A stretch of DNA of 64,000 nt from Alphaproteobacteria bacterium (GTDB taxonomy: Bacteria > Pseudomonadota > Alphaproteobacteria > RF32 > CAG-239), in NCBI GenBank assembly GCA_017445475.1, contig JAFSUB010000009.1, forward strand, positions 37,477 to 101,476. The letters run 5' to 3'. Positions within the stretch are counted from its first letter, which is position 1; each line of letters begins with the position of its first letter. A program made the position numbers and the translations under genes. Below, in pieces: positions 51,682-59,914 of the stretch. The notes below the pieces were generated by a model. That model worked only from the letters and a program-made list of their open reading frames with translations. It was not told the DNA's origin and searched no databases.

Positions 51682-52803
51682 ATGGAAACAAAAAAAATGG
51701 AAATGCTTTCATATAAGCTCACGCAAAACACGCTTGACATTGTTTTAAGCGGCAATTACGTATTGCAAAATTTGCCGGACAGTTTGCCTGAAATGTTTCT
51801 TCAAAATAAAATTTCCGAAATTCATATTGACGGTGCATTTTTAAAAACGTGGGATTCTTCTCTGCTTGTTGCGTTGACTTATTTTAAGGAAATTGCTAAG
51901 AAACAGAATTTACATATAACGTTTGCAAATCTGCCGACGGGTGTGCAAAAATTGCTTGAACTTTCCGAGGCGAGCGCGCCACACCTGCGGCACTCAATCG
52001 CCCCACGAGCGGATTTTTTAACGCGCTTCGGTGATTTCGGAGTGGATATATTTAGACGCATAATTAAAGGAACACGGTTTACTTTTGACAACCTCAAAAC
52101 ATTTTTTTGTTCTTTTTTCAAAACAATGTCGACACGGCGGGTTGACTTTTTGTTTGCGCTTGACACATGCGGTCCGTCAGCATTGCCGATTGTTCTTTTA
52201 ATCAGCTTTATGGTGGGGCTCATTTTGGCATTTGTCGGGGCGGTTCAGCTTCAAACTTTCGGCGCGCAGGTTTATGTTGCAAGCTTGGTAACCATCGGCA
52301 TGACACGCATTATGGGGGCCATTATGGTTGGGATTATTATGGCCGGACGTACGGGCGCTTCTTTTGCGGCAACAATCGGCACCATGCAGGTTAATGAAGA
52401 AATTGACGCCTTAAGAACAATGGGCATACCTGTCAATCAGTTTTTGGTTTTGCCGCGTTTGAAAGCGCTTGTTTTGACAATGCCGATTTTAACAATGCTT
52501 GCAGACTTTGCGGGCATTTTTGGCGGCGCTTTTGTTGCTGTTTTAGCGCTCGATATTCCTTTAAGTGAATTTATTAGATATGCCGTCAACGCTTGGAAAT
52601 TAAAGCACTTTTTTGTGGGCATTTTTCACGCGCTTGTTTTCGGGTTTATTATTGCGCTTTCGGGCTGTTATTTCGGAATTGAGTGTTCCAGAAGCGCCGA
52701 TTCTGTCGGAAAGTCAACAACAAATGCGGTTGTTTACGGTATTGTTTGGATGATTGTTGCAACCGGTTTAATCACGCTTGTTTTGCAAAGGCTCGGTATA
52801 TGA
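51682..52803 (+). CDS. mlaE: MlaE-family ABC permease with N-terminal STAS-like part
   Basis: Permease of the retrograde phospholipid (Mla) transporter. About 373 residues: a ~100-residue soluble STAS-like N-terminus (LDIVLSGNYVL, SSLLVALTYFKEIAKK), then the MlaE domain with five to six helices and the pattern MAGRTGASFAATIGTMQVNE and EIDALRTMGI. The start is uncertain; ATGs at 51670, 51682, 51697 and 51703 are all possible and none has a clearly placed binding site. The stop overlaps the ATG of the ATPase gene. Confidence 0.9.
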   Translation: METKKMEMLSYKLTQNTLDIVLSGNYVLQNLPDSLPEMFLQNKISEIHIDGAFLKTWDSSLLVALTYFKEIAKKQNLHITFANLPTGVQKLLELSEASAPHLRHSIAPRADFLTRFGDFGVDIFRRIIKGTRFTFDNLKTFFCSFFKTMSTRRVDFLFALDTCGPSALPIVLLISFMVGLILAFVGAVQLQTFGAQVYVASLVTIGMTRIMGAIMVGIIMAGRTGASFAATIGTMQVNEEIDALRTMGIPVNQFLVLPRLKALVLTMPILTMLADFAGIFGGAFVAVLALDIPLSEFIRYAVNAWKLKHFFVGIFHALVFGFIIALSGCYFGIECSRSADSVGKSTTNAVVYGIVWMIVATGLITLVLQRLGI

Positions 52804-53549
52804 TGACAAATGTGATTAAAGCGAAAAATTTGAGTGTGGGCTATGGGACGAATGTGTTGCTGAAAAATGCCGATTTTGAAGTGAAGTCAGGCGATATTTT
52901 CATCATTATGGGCGGTTCCGGTTGCGGCAAAAGCACGCTTCTTAAAGTTTTAACGGGTTTGGTTGAGCCATTAGACGGCAGTTTTGATTTGTTGGGGGCG
53001 GATTTTTTGCAAATCAATGAAAGCGAACGTCAAGAGCTTTGTCGGAAAACGGGCATTTTATATCAGGGCGGGGCGCTTTTTTCGTCGATGACTTTGGCCG
53101 AAAATATTGCCATGCCTTTAACGCAATACAGCTCATATTCTCAAAAAACGATTGATGAGCTTGTGGGCTTAAAACTTGCACTTGTGGGCTTAAGAGGCTA
53201 TGAAAATTATTATCCTTCCGAAATTTCCGGCGGCATGAAAAAACGTGCGGGACTTGCACGGGCTTTGGCGCTTGATCCGCAAATTGTATATTTTGATGAG
53301 CCTTCGGCAGGGCTTGATCCGGTGAGCAGTGCGCGTCTTGATGAGCTGATGCTTGAAATCAATGAAAATCTTAAAACCACTCTTGTTGTGGTTACCCACG
53401 AGCTTCAATCGATTTTTGCCATCGGGACAAATTCAATTTATTTGGATGCAAGCACGAAAACCATAACGGCCAAGGGCAATCCGAAAGAACTTTTAACAAA
53501 TCCGCCCAACGAACGTGTGGCAGAATTTTTAACGAGAGGAAAAAAATAA
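52800..53549 (+). CDS. mlaF: MlaF-type ABC transporter ATP-binding protein
   Basis: 250 residues with Walker A GGSGCGKST (~38-46), signature ISGGMKKR (~140), Walker B IVYFDEPSAGLDP and switch His in VVTHEL. The GGMKKR signature variant is characteristic of Mla-type ATPases. Start ATG 52800 overlaps the permease stop (ATGA) and has AAAGG seven bases upstream. Confidence 0.94.
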   Translation: MMTNVIKAKNLSVGYGTNVLLKNADFEVKSGDIFIIMGGSGCGKSTLLKVLTGLVEPLDGSFDLLGADFLQINESERQELCRKTGILYQGGALFSSMTLAENIAMPLTQYSSYSQKTIDELVGLKLALVGLRGYENYYPSEISGGMKKRAGLARALALDPQIVYFDEPSAGLDPVSSARLDELMLEINENLKTTLVVVTHELQSIFAIGTNSIYLDASTKTITAKGNPKELLTNPPNERVAEFLTRGKK

Positions 53550-53550
53550 A

Positions 53551-54339
53551 ATGAAGAAAGAACCGAACAAAAAGGCGATAGGCCTGTTTATGCTTTTGGG
53601 TTTGGCGCTTTTCGGTGCGCTGATTGCAAAAAATCTGGCGGAAAAATACATGATGAGCAAGCGGCATTTGGTTGTGCTTTATTTTTCAGAATCGATTAGC
53701 GGCTTAAACATCGGCTCGCCCGTGGTGTATGAAGGTGTTCAGGTGGGTAAAGTTGTGAAAATCGAAATTCACACCAACCCCAAAACCTTAGAGTTCAGCA
53801 TTCCGGTTTATATCCGTTTTTTGCAAGATAACGACTTCAGCCATATGACCTTTGAAGGAAATTCAAATCGCCGTGATTTTTTGCAAATGCTCATTGACAA
53901 AGGCTTACGTGCGCGCCTTGATACCTTAAATTTGCTCACGGGGCAACTGATGATTGATTTGTTTATGGATCCGAATTCAGAGCCTGTTTATCACGATGCG
54001 AATCATGATGAAAAATATCTTGAAATCCCGACAACATTGTCTGCTTTCAGCAATTTGGCGCGCGGCATTGAGGATTTGCCCCTAAAGCAAATTATATGGC
54101 GCTTTGATAATGTCTTAGCAAGACTTGAAACAGATTTGCCGCCACTGATGGCGGCTTATACCAATGTCGGTGAAAAACTGGGCGATTATCTCAACAAATC
54201 GTTGCCGCAAACAAACCAGAGCCTCAACCAACTCAACCAAACCTTAAAAGATGTTTCAAACGCTTCAAAGTCAATTAAAAACTTAAGCGATTATTTAGAG
54301 CGGCATCCAGATTCGATTTTAAAGGGTAAGAAGGAGTAA
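53551..54339 (+). CDS. mlaD: MlaD-type MCE-domain protein
   Basis: 262 residues: membrane anchor (~9-26), MCE domain (~38-120; SISGLNIGSPVVYEGVQVGK, then a beta-rich stretch) and a helical C-terminal part (~170-260) with amphipathic repeats. It forms the periplasmic ring that carries phospholipid between membranes. GAGAGG precedes the ATG; it starts 1 base after mlaF. Confidence 0.92.
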   Translation: MKKEPNKKAIGLFMLLGLALFGALIAKNLAEKYMMSKRHLVVLYFSESISGLNIGSPVVYEGVQVGKVVKIEIHTNPKTLEFSIPVYIRFLQDNDFSHMTFEGNSNRRDFLQMLIDKGLRARLDTLNLLTGQLMIDLFMDPNSEPVYHDANHDEKYLEIPTTLSAFSNLARGIEDLPLKQIIWRFDNVLARLETDLPPLMAAYTNVGEKLGDYLNKSLPQTNQSLNQLNQTLKDVSNASKSIKNLSDYLERHPDSILKGKKE

Positions 54340-54344
54340 AAACC

Positions 54345-54908
54345 ATGAAAAAAGGATTAGCAGTTGTTTTTTGTTTGTTGCTTGCGGGATGTTTCTTTTC
54401 AACCAAAAACAGCACGTTTTATTTGCTTGAAAGCCAAAAGCAAACCGAGGCTTTGTCGCAAAAAAAGGTTTCGATTGCGGTTGCCGACATCACAATTCCC
54501 GATTATTTGGACAAGCCTCAGATTGTGTTGCAGCGTGCCGATGAGCCCGAGCTTAAAATATCCGAATTTCATCGCTGGGCTTCCGACTTGCCCACTATGA
54601 TTCAAAACACATTGATTGAAGATTTGCAAAACGCCTTTGCAAAAGGCATTGTGAAACCGTTGCTGTATGGCTCAAGCGCGAAGTATGTCGTTAAAATCAA
54701 CATCGATAAAATGAGCGGATTTTTTCTTGAAGAGGCATATTTAAAAGGCGTGTGGCAGATTATGTCAACAACGGGCAGAATTTTAAGGCAAAGCGAGTTT
54801 GACCTCAAAGCGCCTGCCGGCAAAACATATGCGTCTTATGTTCAGGCCCAAAGCGGTTTGCTTTCCGAACTTGCTTTAAGCATTGCGCAAAATATTGCGC
54901 GTTTGTAA
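54345..54908 (+). CDS. ABC-type transport auxiliary lipoprotein (PqiC/YmbA-like)
   Basis: 187 residues with a lipoprotein signal and lipobox LLLAGC (Cys ~16), then the PqiC-type domain: YLLESQ, VADITIPDYLDKPQIV, FHRWASDLP. It probably completes the envelope lipid transporter encoded by the three preceding genes. AAGGAG precedes the ATG. Confidence 0.88.
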   Translation: MKKGLAVVFCLLLAGCFFSTKNSTFYLLESQKQTEALSQKKVSIAVADITIPDYLDKPQIVLQRADEPELKISEFHRWASDLPTMIQNTLIEDLQNAFAKGIVKPLLYGSSAKYVVKINIDKMSGFFLEEAYLKGVWQIMSTTGRILRQSEFDLKAPAGKTYASYVQAQSGLLSELALSIAQNIARL

Positions 54909-55006
54909 GCTTGAACCGAAATTAACCGACACACTTAAAATATCTTTCAAAGTAAGAAACGAGAGCGGTTTCTTAAAAATATTTTATTTTTTTTAAAGAA
55001 AGCTCT

Positions 55007-55034
55007 TGACAAAATTTCGGGGGGGGGTAAACTG
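55007..55034 (+). promoter_or_regulatory. Promoter with nine-G spacer tract
   Basis: TTGACA (55007-55012), AAATTTC, a run of nine G (55019-55027), then TAAACT as a -10-like element: spacer 16 bases. A near-identical promoter with seven G (spacer 14) lies at 57023. Homopolymer G tracts slip during replication, so spacer length and promoter strength may switch. Confidence 0.6.
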
Positions 55035-55037
55035 GAA

Positions 55038-55131
55038 GTGAAAAACAAATTAGTATGGATGAGATTAGGTCAACTATTAGCTGTGTGCTATAAGATGGTG
55101 AGATTTTTTTCATACTAATTTGTTTTTTAAA
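55038..55131 (+). ncRNA. Leader hairpin or short RNA after the G-tract promoter
   Basis: AAACAAATTAGTATG (55041-55055) pairs over 15 bases with CATACTAATTTGTTT (from about 55111), followed by TTT. The enclosed ~55 bases are not coding. It may be an attenuator before the 86-residue gene or a separate ~95-base RNA that ends at the T run. Confidence 0.45.
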
Positions 55132-55183
55132 TTGTTGGTTGAGGCGTTAAACTTGATTATTAACAATTAAAAAAATAAATATT

Positions 55184-55444
55184 ATGAAAACAAAAAAAGT
55201 TTGCTCGAAAGTAGAGAAAGTAGAGAAAGAAGAGGACATCCTTGCGTCCAAAGCTTTCTTCACAAATGGGGTTTCCTTCCTTTGCGGCACAGCGTGCTAC
55301 ACCTTTGTTGAAATCCTCTTTAATCCCATCTGGGAGATAGAGTTGGACAGAGTGGTAGTGCCGTGTGTCGCAACGGCACTGCTCCTGCTTTTGGGTTCTG
55401 CAATCGCTAAGATCGTTGAATCAAAAAAGGAAAAAGAGCAATAG
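55184..55444 (+). CDS. Small membrane protein with foreign-looking leader
   Basis: 86 residues, not recognised: basic/acidic N-terminus (KVCSKVEKVEKEEDI), helix ~27-48, second helix ~57-77, charged tail ESKKEKEQ. The leader TTAACAATTAAAAAAATAAA right before the ATG has no Shine-Dalgarno sequence and resembles Bacteroidota leaders; the same leader stands before the 55-residue gene at 58493. Followed by a long perfect terminator. Confidence 0.6.
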   Translation: MKTKKVCSKVEKVEKEEDILASKAFFTNGVSFLCGTACYTFVEILFNPIWEIELDRVVVPCVATALLLLLGSAIAKIVESKKEKEQ

Positions 55445-55451
55445 CACACAA

Positions 55452-55509
55452 CCCCTCGGATATGAAAACCTTTCGCAGCCGCGATTTGTTTTATATCCGA
55501 GGTTTTTTT
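55452..55509 (+). terminator. Rho-independent terminator
   Basis: CCTCGGATATGAAAAC (from 55454) and GTTTTATATCCGAGG (to 55502) form a long stem followed by seven T. It may also end the convergent ATPase gene transcript. Confidence 0.85.
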
Positions 55510-56818
55510 ATTTATTGAGCAGCTTATCAACTTGTGAAATCATATATAGCGGAATATCATACAAACCATCCGTTGTTCTGAACTGATTGAGTGAAGTCCG
55601 AACGGCATATTTCGGCTTGTTTTCGGCTATATAAACTTTTAATGACTTTGCTTTGGTGTTCTTTGCCGACTTTACCTCTATCGGCACAACATATCCGCCG
55701 TTTATATCCGTAATGAAATCAATTTCGGCTTTAGAAGGCGATTCTCTGCCCCAATAATACAGCGATGAAATATTGACGCCCTTTAATTCCTGCAAAACGA
55801 ACTGTTCGGCCAGTGCGCCATACATATCGCTCACAATATCTTTGCCTTGAAGCAAAATATCCGCCGGTTTTATCCCTGCTTTGGCACAGAATAAGCCGAT
55901 ATCGGCCATATAAATCTTAAAATAATCTTTCATAAAATGCATGGATAAAGGAATTTTGACTGTTTCCGTGCGATATATCTTATAAATCAAGCCGGTGTCG
56001 ACAAGCCACTGCATCGCCGTTTCAAATTCTGCAGCCCTTCCGCCTTGTTTCACGTTTTTATATATAAATTTTTTGTTTTCCTTAAATAAATGGACGGGTA
56101 TAGAATCCCACAACATCCTCACGCGCGGGGCATCTTTTTTTTCAATATGCTTGGAAAAATCGCCTTTATATTCACTGAGCAAATTATTCTGGATTGTTCT
56201 GACTTCTTCTAAATTACCGGTATCAACATATTTTTGCACGGCTTTGGGCATACCGCCGACATAGAAATACTTTTTTAAGTAATTTTCCATCATTTCCCTA
56301 ACCGGTATTGTCAGCATATCAGTGTCACAATTTTGAATTATTTGTGCTAACTTGTTCCGATTGATTGCTTTCAAAAATTCACAAAAAGACATAGGATAAA
56401 GTGTTAAATGATTAACTTGTCCGACCGGCTGGCGAGCTGTTGCCACACCTAAAAAGCTGCCGGCAGCGATAATATGGCACTCAGGCTTCAAATCATTAAA
56501 CGCCTTTAAGGCATCCATGGCTCGTTGAGATTCCTGAATTTCATCAAAAAACAGTAAAGTTGTGTTTGGATCAATTTTAACGTTGAACAATAACTCCATC
56601 TGCTCAATCAAAAAATCGGGCGAAATATTGTTTGCAAAAATTTGTTTCAATGCATCGTTTGTAAAAAAATTCAACTCAACAAGCTGTTTATAATGCTGAC
56701 GCGCAAATTCTCTGACAAGCCACGTTTTGCCGACTTGGCGCGCGCCATATAACAACAAGGGTTTTCTGTCTTTACGATTTTTCCATTTAATTAAATCCCG
56801 CAATGCAAATCTTTCCAT
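55508..56818 (-). CDS. AAA+ ATPase with DUF4143 domain
   Basis: 436 residues: Walker A GARQVGKT (~25-32), Walker B LLFFDEIQ (~87-94), a sensor-type segment HIIAAGSFLG, then a winged-helix linker and a C-terminal DUF4143 domain with the nuclease-like pattern AEIDFITD and PIEVKSAK. These ATPases are common in gut bacteria, vary between strains, and have no assigned role. GGAAGG precedes the ATG. Repeats with 33-base period lie directly upstream. Confidence 0.9.
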   Translation of the reverse strand: MERFALRDLIKWKNRKDRKPLLLYGARQVGKTWLVREFARQHYKQLVELNFFTNDALKQIFANNISPDFLIEQMELLFNVKIDPNTTLLFFDEIQESQRAMDALKAFNDLKPECHIIAAGSFLGVATARQPVGQVNHLTLYPMSFCEFLKAINRNKLAQIIQNCDTDMLTIPVREMMENYLKKYFYVGGMPKAVQKYVDTGNLEEVRTIQNNLLSEYKGDFSKHIEKKDAPRVRMLWDSIPVHLFKENKKFIYKNVKQGGRAAEFETAMQWLVDTGLIYKIYRTETVKIPLSMHFMKDYFKIYMADIGLFCAKAGIKPADILLQGKDIVSDMYGALAEQFVLQELKGVNISSLYYWGRESPSKAEIDFITDINGGYVVPIEVKSAKNTKAKSLKVYIAENKPKYAVRTSLNQFRTTDGLYDIPLYMISQVDKLLNK

Positions 56819-56836
56819 TTTCCGCCTTCCTATTAA

Positions 56837-56985
56837 ACACTTTTTATAACGAAACTTTTATAGAATTTAACACTTTTTATAATGAAAGTAAATAAAAATT
56901 TTACATTTTTTACAACGTAAAAATAGCGCAGAACGACATAAATTGCAACGAAAAAATGCTAAAATTTACACTTTTTGCAACATTA
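56837..56985. repeat. Five direct repeats with a 33-base period upstream of the ATPase gene
   Basis: Fifteen-base boxes of consensus ACAYTTTTTRYAACG begin at 56837, 56870, 56903, 56936 (more diverged) and 56968, spacing 33, 33, 33 and 32 bases. The first lies 19 bases from the ATPase start. Regular three-turn spacing suggests an operator bound on one face of the helix, or iterons. Confidence 0.7.
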
Positions 56986-57022
56986 TGATAAAATAAAAAA
57001 AATTTTTTCTTTAAAAAAACAC

Positions 57023-57048
57023 TTGACAAAATCTCGGGGGGGTAAACT
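57023..57048 (+). promoter_or_regulatory. Promoter with seven-G spacer tract
   Basis: TTGACA (57023-57028), AAATCTC, seven G, TAAACT: spacer 14 bases, 61 bases before the ELM1-like gene. The flanks (TTTAAA before, TAAACTGAAG after) match the copy at 55007, whose tract has nine G. Confidence 0.6.
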
Positions 57049-57108
57049 GAAGAGCATAGGGGATAATCTTCTATCTTGACAAATGATTGGTTGAAAGGAC
57101 TTATAATC

Positions 57109-58392
57109 ATGCATGTCATCGGCATTGAAACAGAAGGTTTAGGCACAAACAATCAGATGCGCGGGGTTGTGATGCAAGGTGCGAAATCGCGCAGAAAAGG
57201 CGAAAAAGTTCCGGTTTCGCGTGAGGCTTTGTTAAAAGCGCCTGACGGCAGGCTTTTGCATCCCAAAAATTATGCAAGTTTGGCTGAATTTCAGGCCGCG
57301 ACTTGCGGAGCGGTTGACGCTTATTTAAAAGAAAACAAGACGCCGGATTTTGTTGTTTTGCCGCTTGATCATGCAAAATCTAAAGAGGAAAATAAAGACA
57401 TCGATTTGCTCTCAATGGCAGTCAAAGATGCCTTTGCTTTGCGCGGACATCAAGTCAAAACAATGGTCTTGGCAAGCAATCTTTATGATTATCAAAATGT
57501 GGATTTAATCCACGTCGGCAAGCATTTGTTATCGGCTCAAGATGAAGAAACCTTAAAAACAAATCCTTCTCTTAAATCACGAGTCGTCGAAACATTGGGC
57601 GTGCCAAGCAATATTAACTGGCAATCAATTCGAAATCTTGCTCATCAACCGGCGGCTGAAAAGGTTTTGGCCAAATACCAATCTTTCAAAAAGGTTTTAA
57701 GTGGCAATTTGCTCTTTGGGCAGGATGCAATTTTGCAAGAAAGAAAAGGTAAAAAGAACATGCTATTTTCGCTTGGCGGTATGACCGATAACGGCGCGAT
57801 TGGGTTTGATTTGAGCGATGCCGAAAATCTGATGAAGGCGGCCATCAAGCTTAAAGCCAAAGGCTATAACGTGATTTTTACAAATTCGCCCAGAACGCCG
57901 TCTGATGTAACCGATTATCTCTATGAAAAGTGTCAGGCTTTTCATATGGACTTTTTCAATTCCAAGAAGATTGCGCAAAACGAAGAAGAAGCGCAAAATT
58001 TCCGCAATTATAACGGCAAGTATAAAAAAGAATTTGAGGCTCAAGCACAAAGCATCGGCAACATTTATCCGGCCGTTTTAGATGTGTGTGAATTTGTGGT
58101 CAACACGCATGACAGTTTTTCATACACCTCAGATGCTGCGGCTTTGGGGATTCCGAGCGTTGTATATACCGGAAACTTTATTGATAAAAACCGCAGGCCG
58201 GATTGCTATAAGCTCTTCGATTTGTGCCACAAAGGCGGTTATGCGATTTCGCTTGATGAAGCATTAGGGCAAATTGAGCGCGGTGAAAGCCTGAAAACAA
58301 AGAAAATGGACGATGTTTCAACCCAGCTTGTGAGGGCAATGGCAAAATCTTTGGGCAATACGCGCGAAAATGCGAACACCGCCGGAAGATAG
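57109..58392 (+). CDS. ELM1-like (mitochondrial fission ELM1 family) protein
   Basis: 427 residues. The C-terminal half matches the ELM1/DUF1022 pattern: FSLGGMTDNGAIGFDLSDA, then NVIFTNSPRTPSDV, then a late VNTHDSFSYTSDAAALGIPS (glycosyltransferase-like GT-B fold). The N-terminal ~190 residues are unusual. ELM1 proteins are typical of alphaproteobacteria, with possible envelope sugar roles. ATG 57109 has GAAAGGA ten bases upstream. Expression may depend on the seven-G promoter. Confidence 0.65.
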   Translation: MHVIGIETEGLGTNNQMRGVVMQGAKSRRKGEKVPVSREALLKAPDGRLLHPKNYASLAEFQAATCGAVDAYLKENKTPDFVVLPLDHAKSKEENKDIDLLSMAVKDAFALRGHQVKTMVLASNLYDYQNVDLIHVGKHLLSAQDEETLKTNPSLKSRVVETLGVPSNINWQSIRNLAHQPAAEKVLAKYQSFKKVLSGNLLFGQDAILQERKGKKNMLFSLGGMTDNGAIGFDLSDAENLMKAAIKLKAKGYNVIFTNSPRTPSDVTDYLYEKCQAFHMDFFNSKKIAQNEEEAQNFRNYNGKYKKEFEAQAQSIGNIYPAVLDVCEFVVNTHDSFSYTSDAAALGIPSVVYTGNFIDKNRRPDCYKLFDLCHKGGYAISLDEALGQIERGESLKTKKMDDVSTQLVRAMAKSLGNTRENANTAGR

Positions 58393-58492
58393 AAAAGTTT
58401 AAAAAATTATTTATGTATATCATCTTGTATATTATTCCCTTTGAGGGGAATCTTTGACATAGAATGTTTAACAATTAAAAAAAATATTTTTT

Positions 58493-58660
58493 ATGCTAGC
58501 GTTTTATATTTTTATCGGAGCACTATGCGTGTTAGGCGCTCTTGCTCTGATTCAAGTATTGGTAATGATTGTAGAGTCATTTATCTCATGGATAAATGAC
58601 CTGATCTACTACAGTCGGCCTCACCGTCCTGAGTCTCCTTGGTGGGATGACAAGGGCTAA
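58493..58660 (+). CDS. Small membrane protein with the shared leader
   Basis: 55 residues, not recognised. One long hydrophobic segment (~3-35: IFIGALCVLGALALIQVLVM) and a Trp/Pro-rich tail (PHRPESPWWDDKG). The leader TTAACAATTAAAAAAAATAT before the ATG lacks a Shine-Dalgarno sequence and matches the leader of the gene at 55184. Followed by a long inverted repeat. Confidence 0.5.
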   Translation: MLAFYIFIGALCVLGALALIQVLVMIVESFISWINDLIYYSRPHRPESPWWDDKG

Positions 58661-58678
58661 AGTGTCTCCTCAGAAATC

Positions 58679-58721
58679 TCCCGTGGTTTGCCTTTTGAAA
58701 AAAAGGTAAATCACGAGGGAT
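58679..58721 (+). terminator. Terminator-like hairpin
   Basis: TCCCGTGGTTTGCCTTTT and AAAAAGGTAAATCACGAGGGA (second arm split: AAAAAGG, then TAAATCACGAGGGA) form a long stem with few mismatches, 20 bases after the 55-residue gene. Confidence 0.6.
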
Positions 58722-58727
58722 AAAATA

Positions 58728-58768
58728 AAAAAAGAGTCGCGTCATAAAAGAACGCGGCTTTTTTTTAT
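58728..58768. terminator. Bidirectional terminator before trxB end
   Basis: AGTCGCGT (58736-58743) pairs with ACGCGGCT (58753-58760), with A and T runs on either side; it serves the convergent trxB. Confidence 0.8.
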
Positions 58769-58795
58769 AAACATTATCCCTTTTCGAGTCATTTC

Positions 58796-59734
58796 TTACT
58801 TTTGCGTGGTATTTGATAAATATCTTTGTGCTTCCATAGCGGCCATAGCGCCCGAGCCTGCGGCGACAACAGCCTGCTGATAGGCGCTGTTTTTCACATC
58901 GCCTGCGGCAAACACGCCCTCAATATTTGTTTGTGTGCTGTTTGGCTTTGTGATGATGAAACCGTCAACATCGCAAGTCAGATATTTTTTGAAAATATCG
59001 GTGTTCGGCTTATATCCGATGGCCAAAAACACGCCGTCAACATCAAGTTTTTTCTTTTCATCGGTTAACACATTTTTCAAAACAACGGCACTAACGTTTT
59101 TTTCGCCCAAAATCTCATCAATCACATTGTTCCATTGAAATTCGACCTTCGGGTTTTCAAACAGGCGTTGTTGCAAAACTTTGTCGGCACGAAGTTCACC
59201 TCTGCGATGAATCAAAACAACCTTCGCGGCAAAATTGGTTAAATACAAGGCTTCCTCGGCAGCCGAATTTCCGCCGCCGACAACAGCCACTACCTTGTTT
59301 TTATAAAAAAAGCCGTCGCAAGTGGCACAGGTTGAAAGCCCGTGTCCGATATATTTTTTGTGCGCTTCATAGTTGAGCCACTTGGCAGAAGCACCTGTTG
59401 AAATAATCAGGCTTTGCGTCTTAAAACAGTTGCCGTTTTCCGAGCTCAAAATAAAAGGCGAGGAAAGCAAATCGACCTCGTTTATTTTGTCGTTGATGAT
59501 TGTAACCCCCATATTGATGGCTTGTTGGCGCATTTTTTCCATCAGCTCTGCACCGCTGATTCCGAGCGGAAACCCCGGAAAATTTTCGATGTTGGCGCTC
59601 ATTGTGAGCTGTCCGCCCACGTCAAAGCCCGAAATCAAACACGGGTTTAAGCCCGCACGTGCGGCATAAATTGCGGCGGTGTAACCGGCGGGGCCGGATC
59701 CTAAAATGATGATTTTTGCAACATACTGCGCCAT
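58796..59734 (-). CDS. trxB: Thioredoxin reductase
   Basis: Reduces thioredoxin with NADPH through FAD. 312 residues from ATG 59734 (AAGGGA upstream): FAD-binding ILGSGPAGYTAAIYAARAG (~10-28), redox-active CATC (Cys 136 and 139), NADPH-binding VVGGGNSAAEEA (~154) and the FAD motif GVFAAGDVKN near the end. Confidence 0.96.
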   Translation of the reverse strand: MAQYVAKIIILGSGPAGYTAAIYAARAGLNPCLISGFDVGGQLTMSANIENFPGFPLGISGAELMEKMRQQAINMGVTIINDKINEVDLLSSPFILSSENGNCFKTQSLIISTGASAKWLNYEAHKKYIGHGLSTCATCDGFFYKNKVVAVVGGGNSAAEEALYLTNFAAKVVLIHRRGELRADKVLQQRLFENPKVEFQWNNVIDEILGEKNVSAVVLKNVLTDEKKKLDVDGVFLAIGYKPNTDIFKKYLTCDVDGFIITKPNSTQTNIEGVFAAGDVKNSAYQQAVVAAGSGAMAAMEAQRYLSNTTQK

Positions 59735-59914
59735 TTTTTTCCCTTTTTTATATATATCAGCAAAATACTCAAAAAACAAGTCCGATTTTTTTATAAAGTT
59801 CTTTGCACAAAATAAAATATCTTTATGTAAATCCGCAATCACATTGCATATTTTCATAAAATAGCATTGACTTTTTTGTGAAGTATATTATAATAAGCTA
59901 AAACAAAGGAGAAA

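Noticed and set aside
56837..56985. CRISPR-like array from the 33-base periodic boxes
   Set aside because: Only about 15 bases of each unit are conserved, units vary and are AT-rich, and no cas genes are near; an operator or iteron array fits better.
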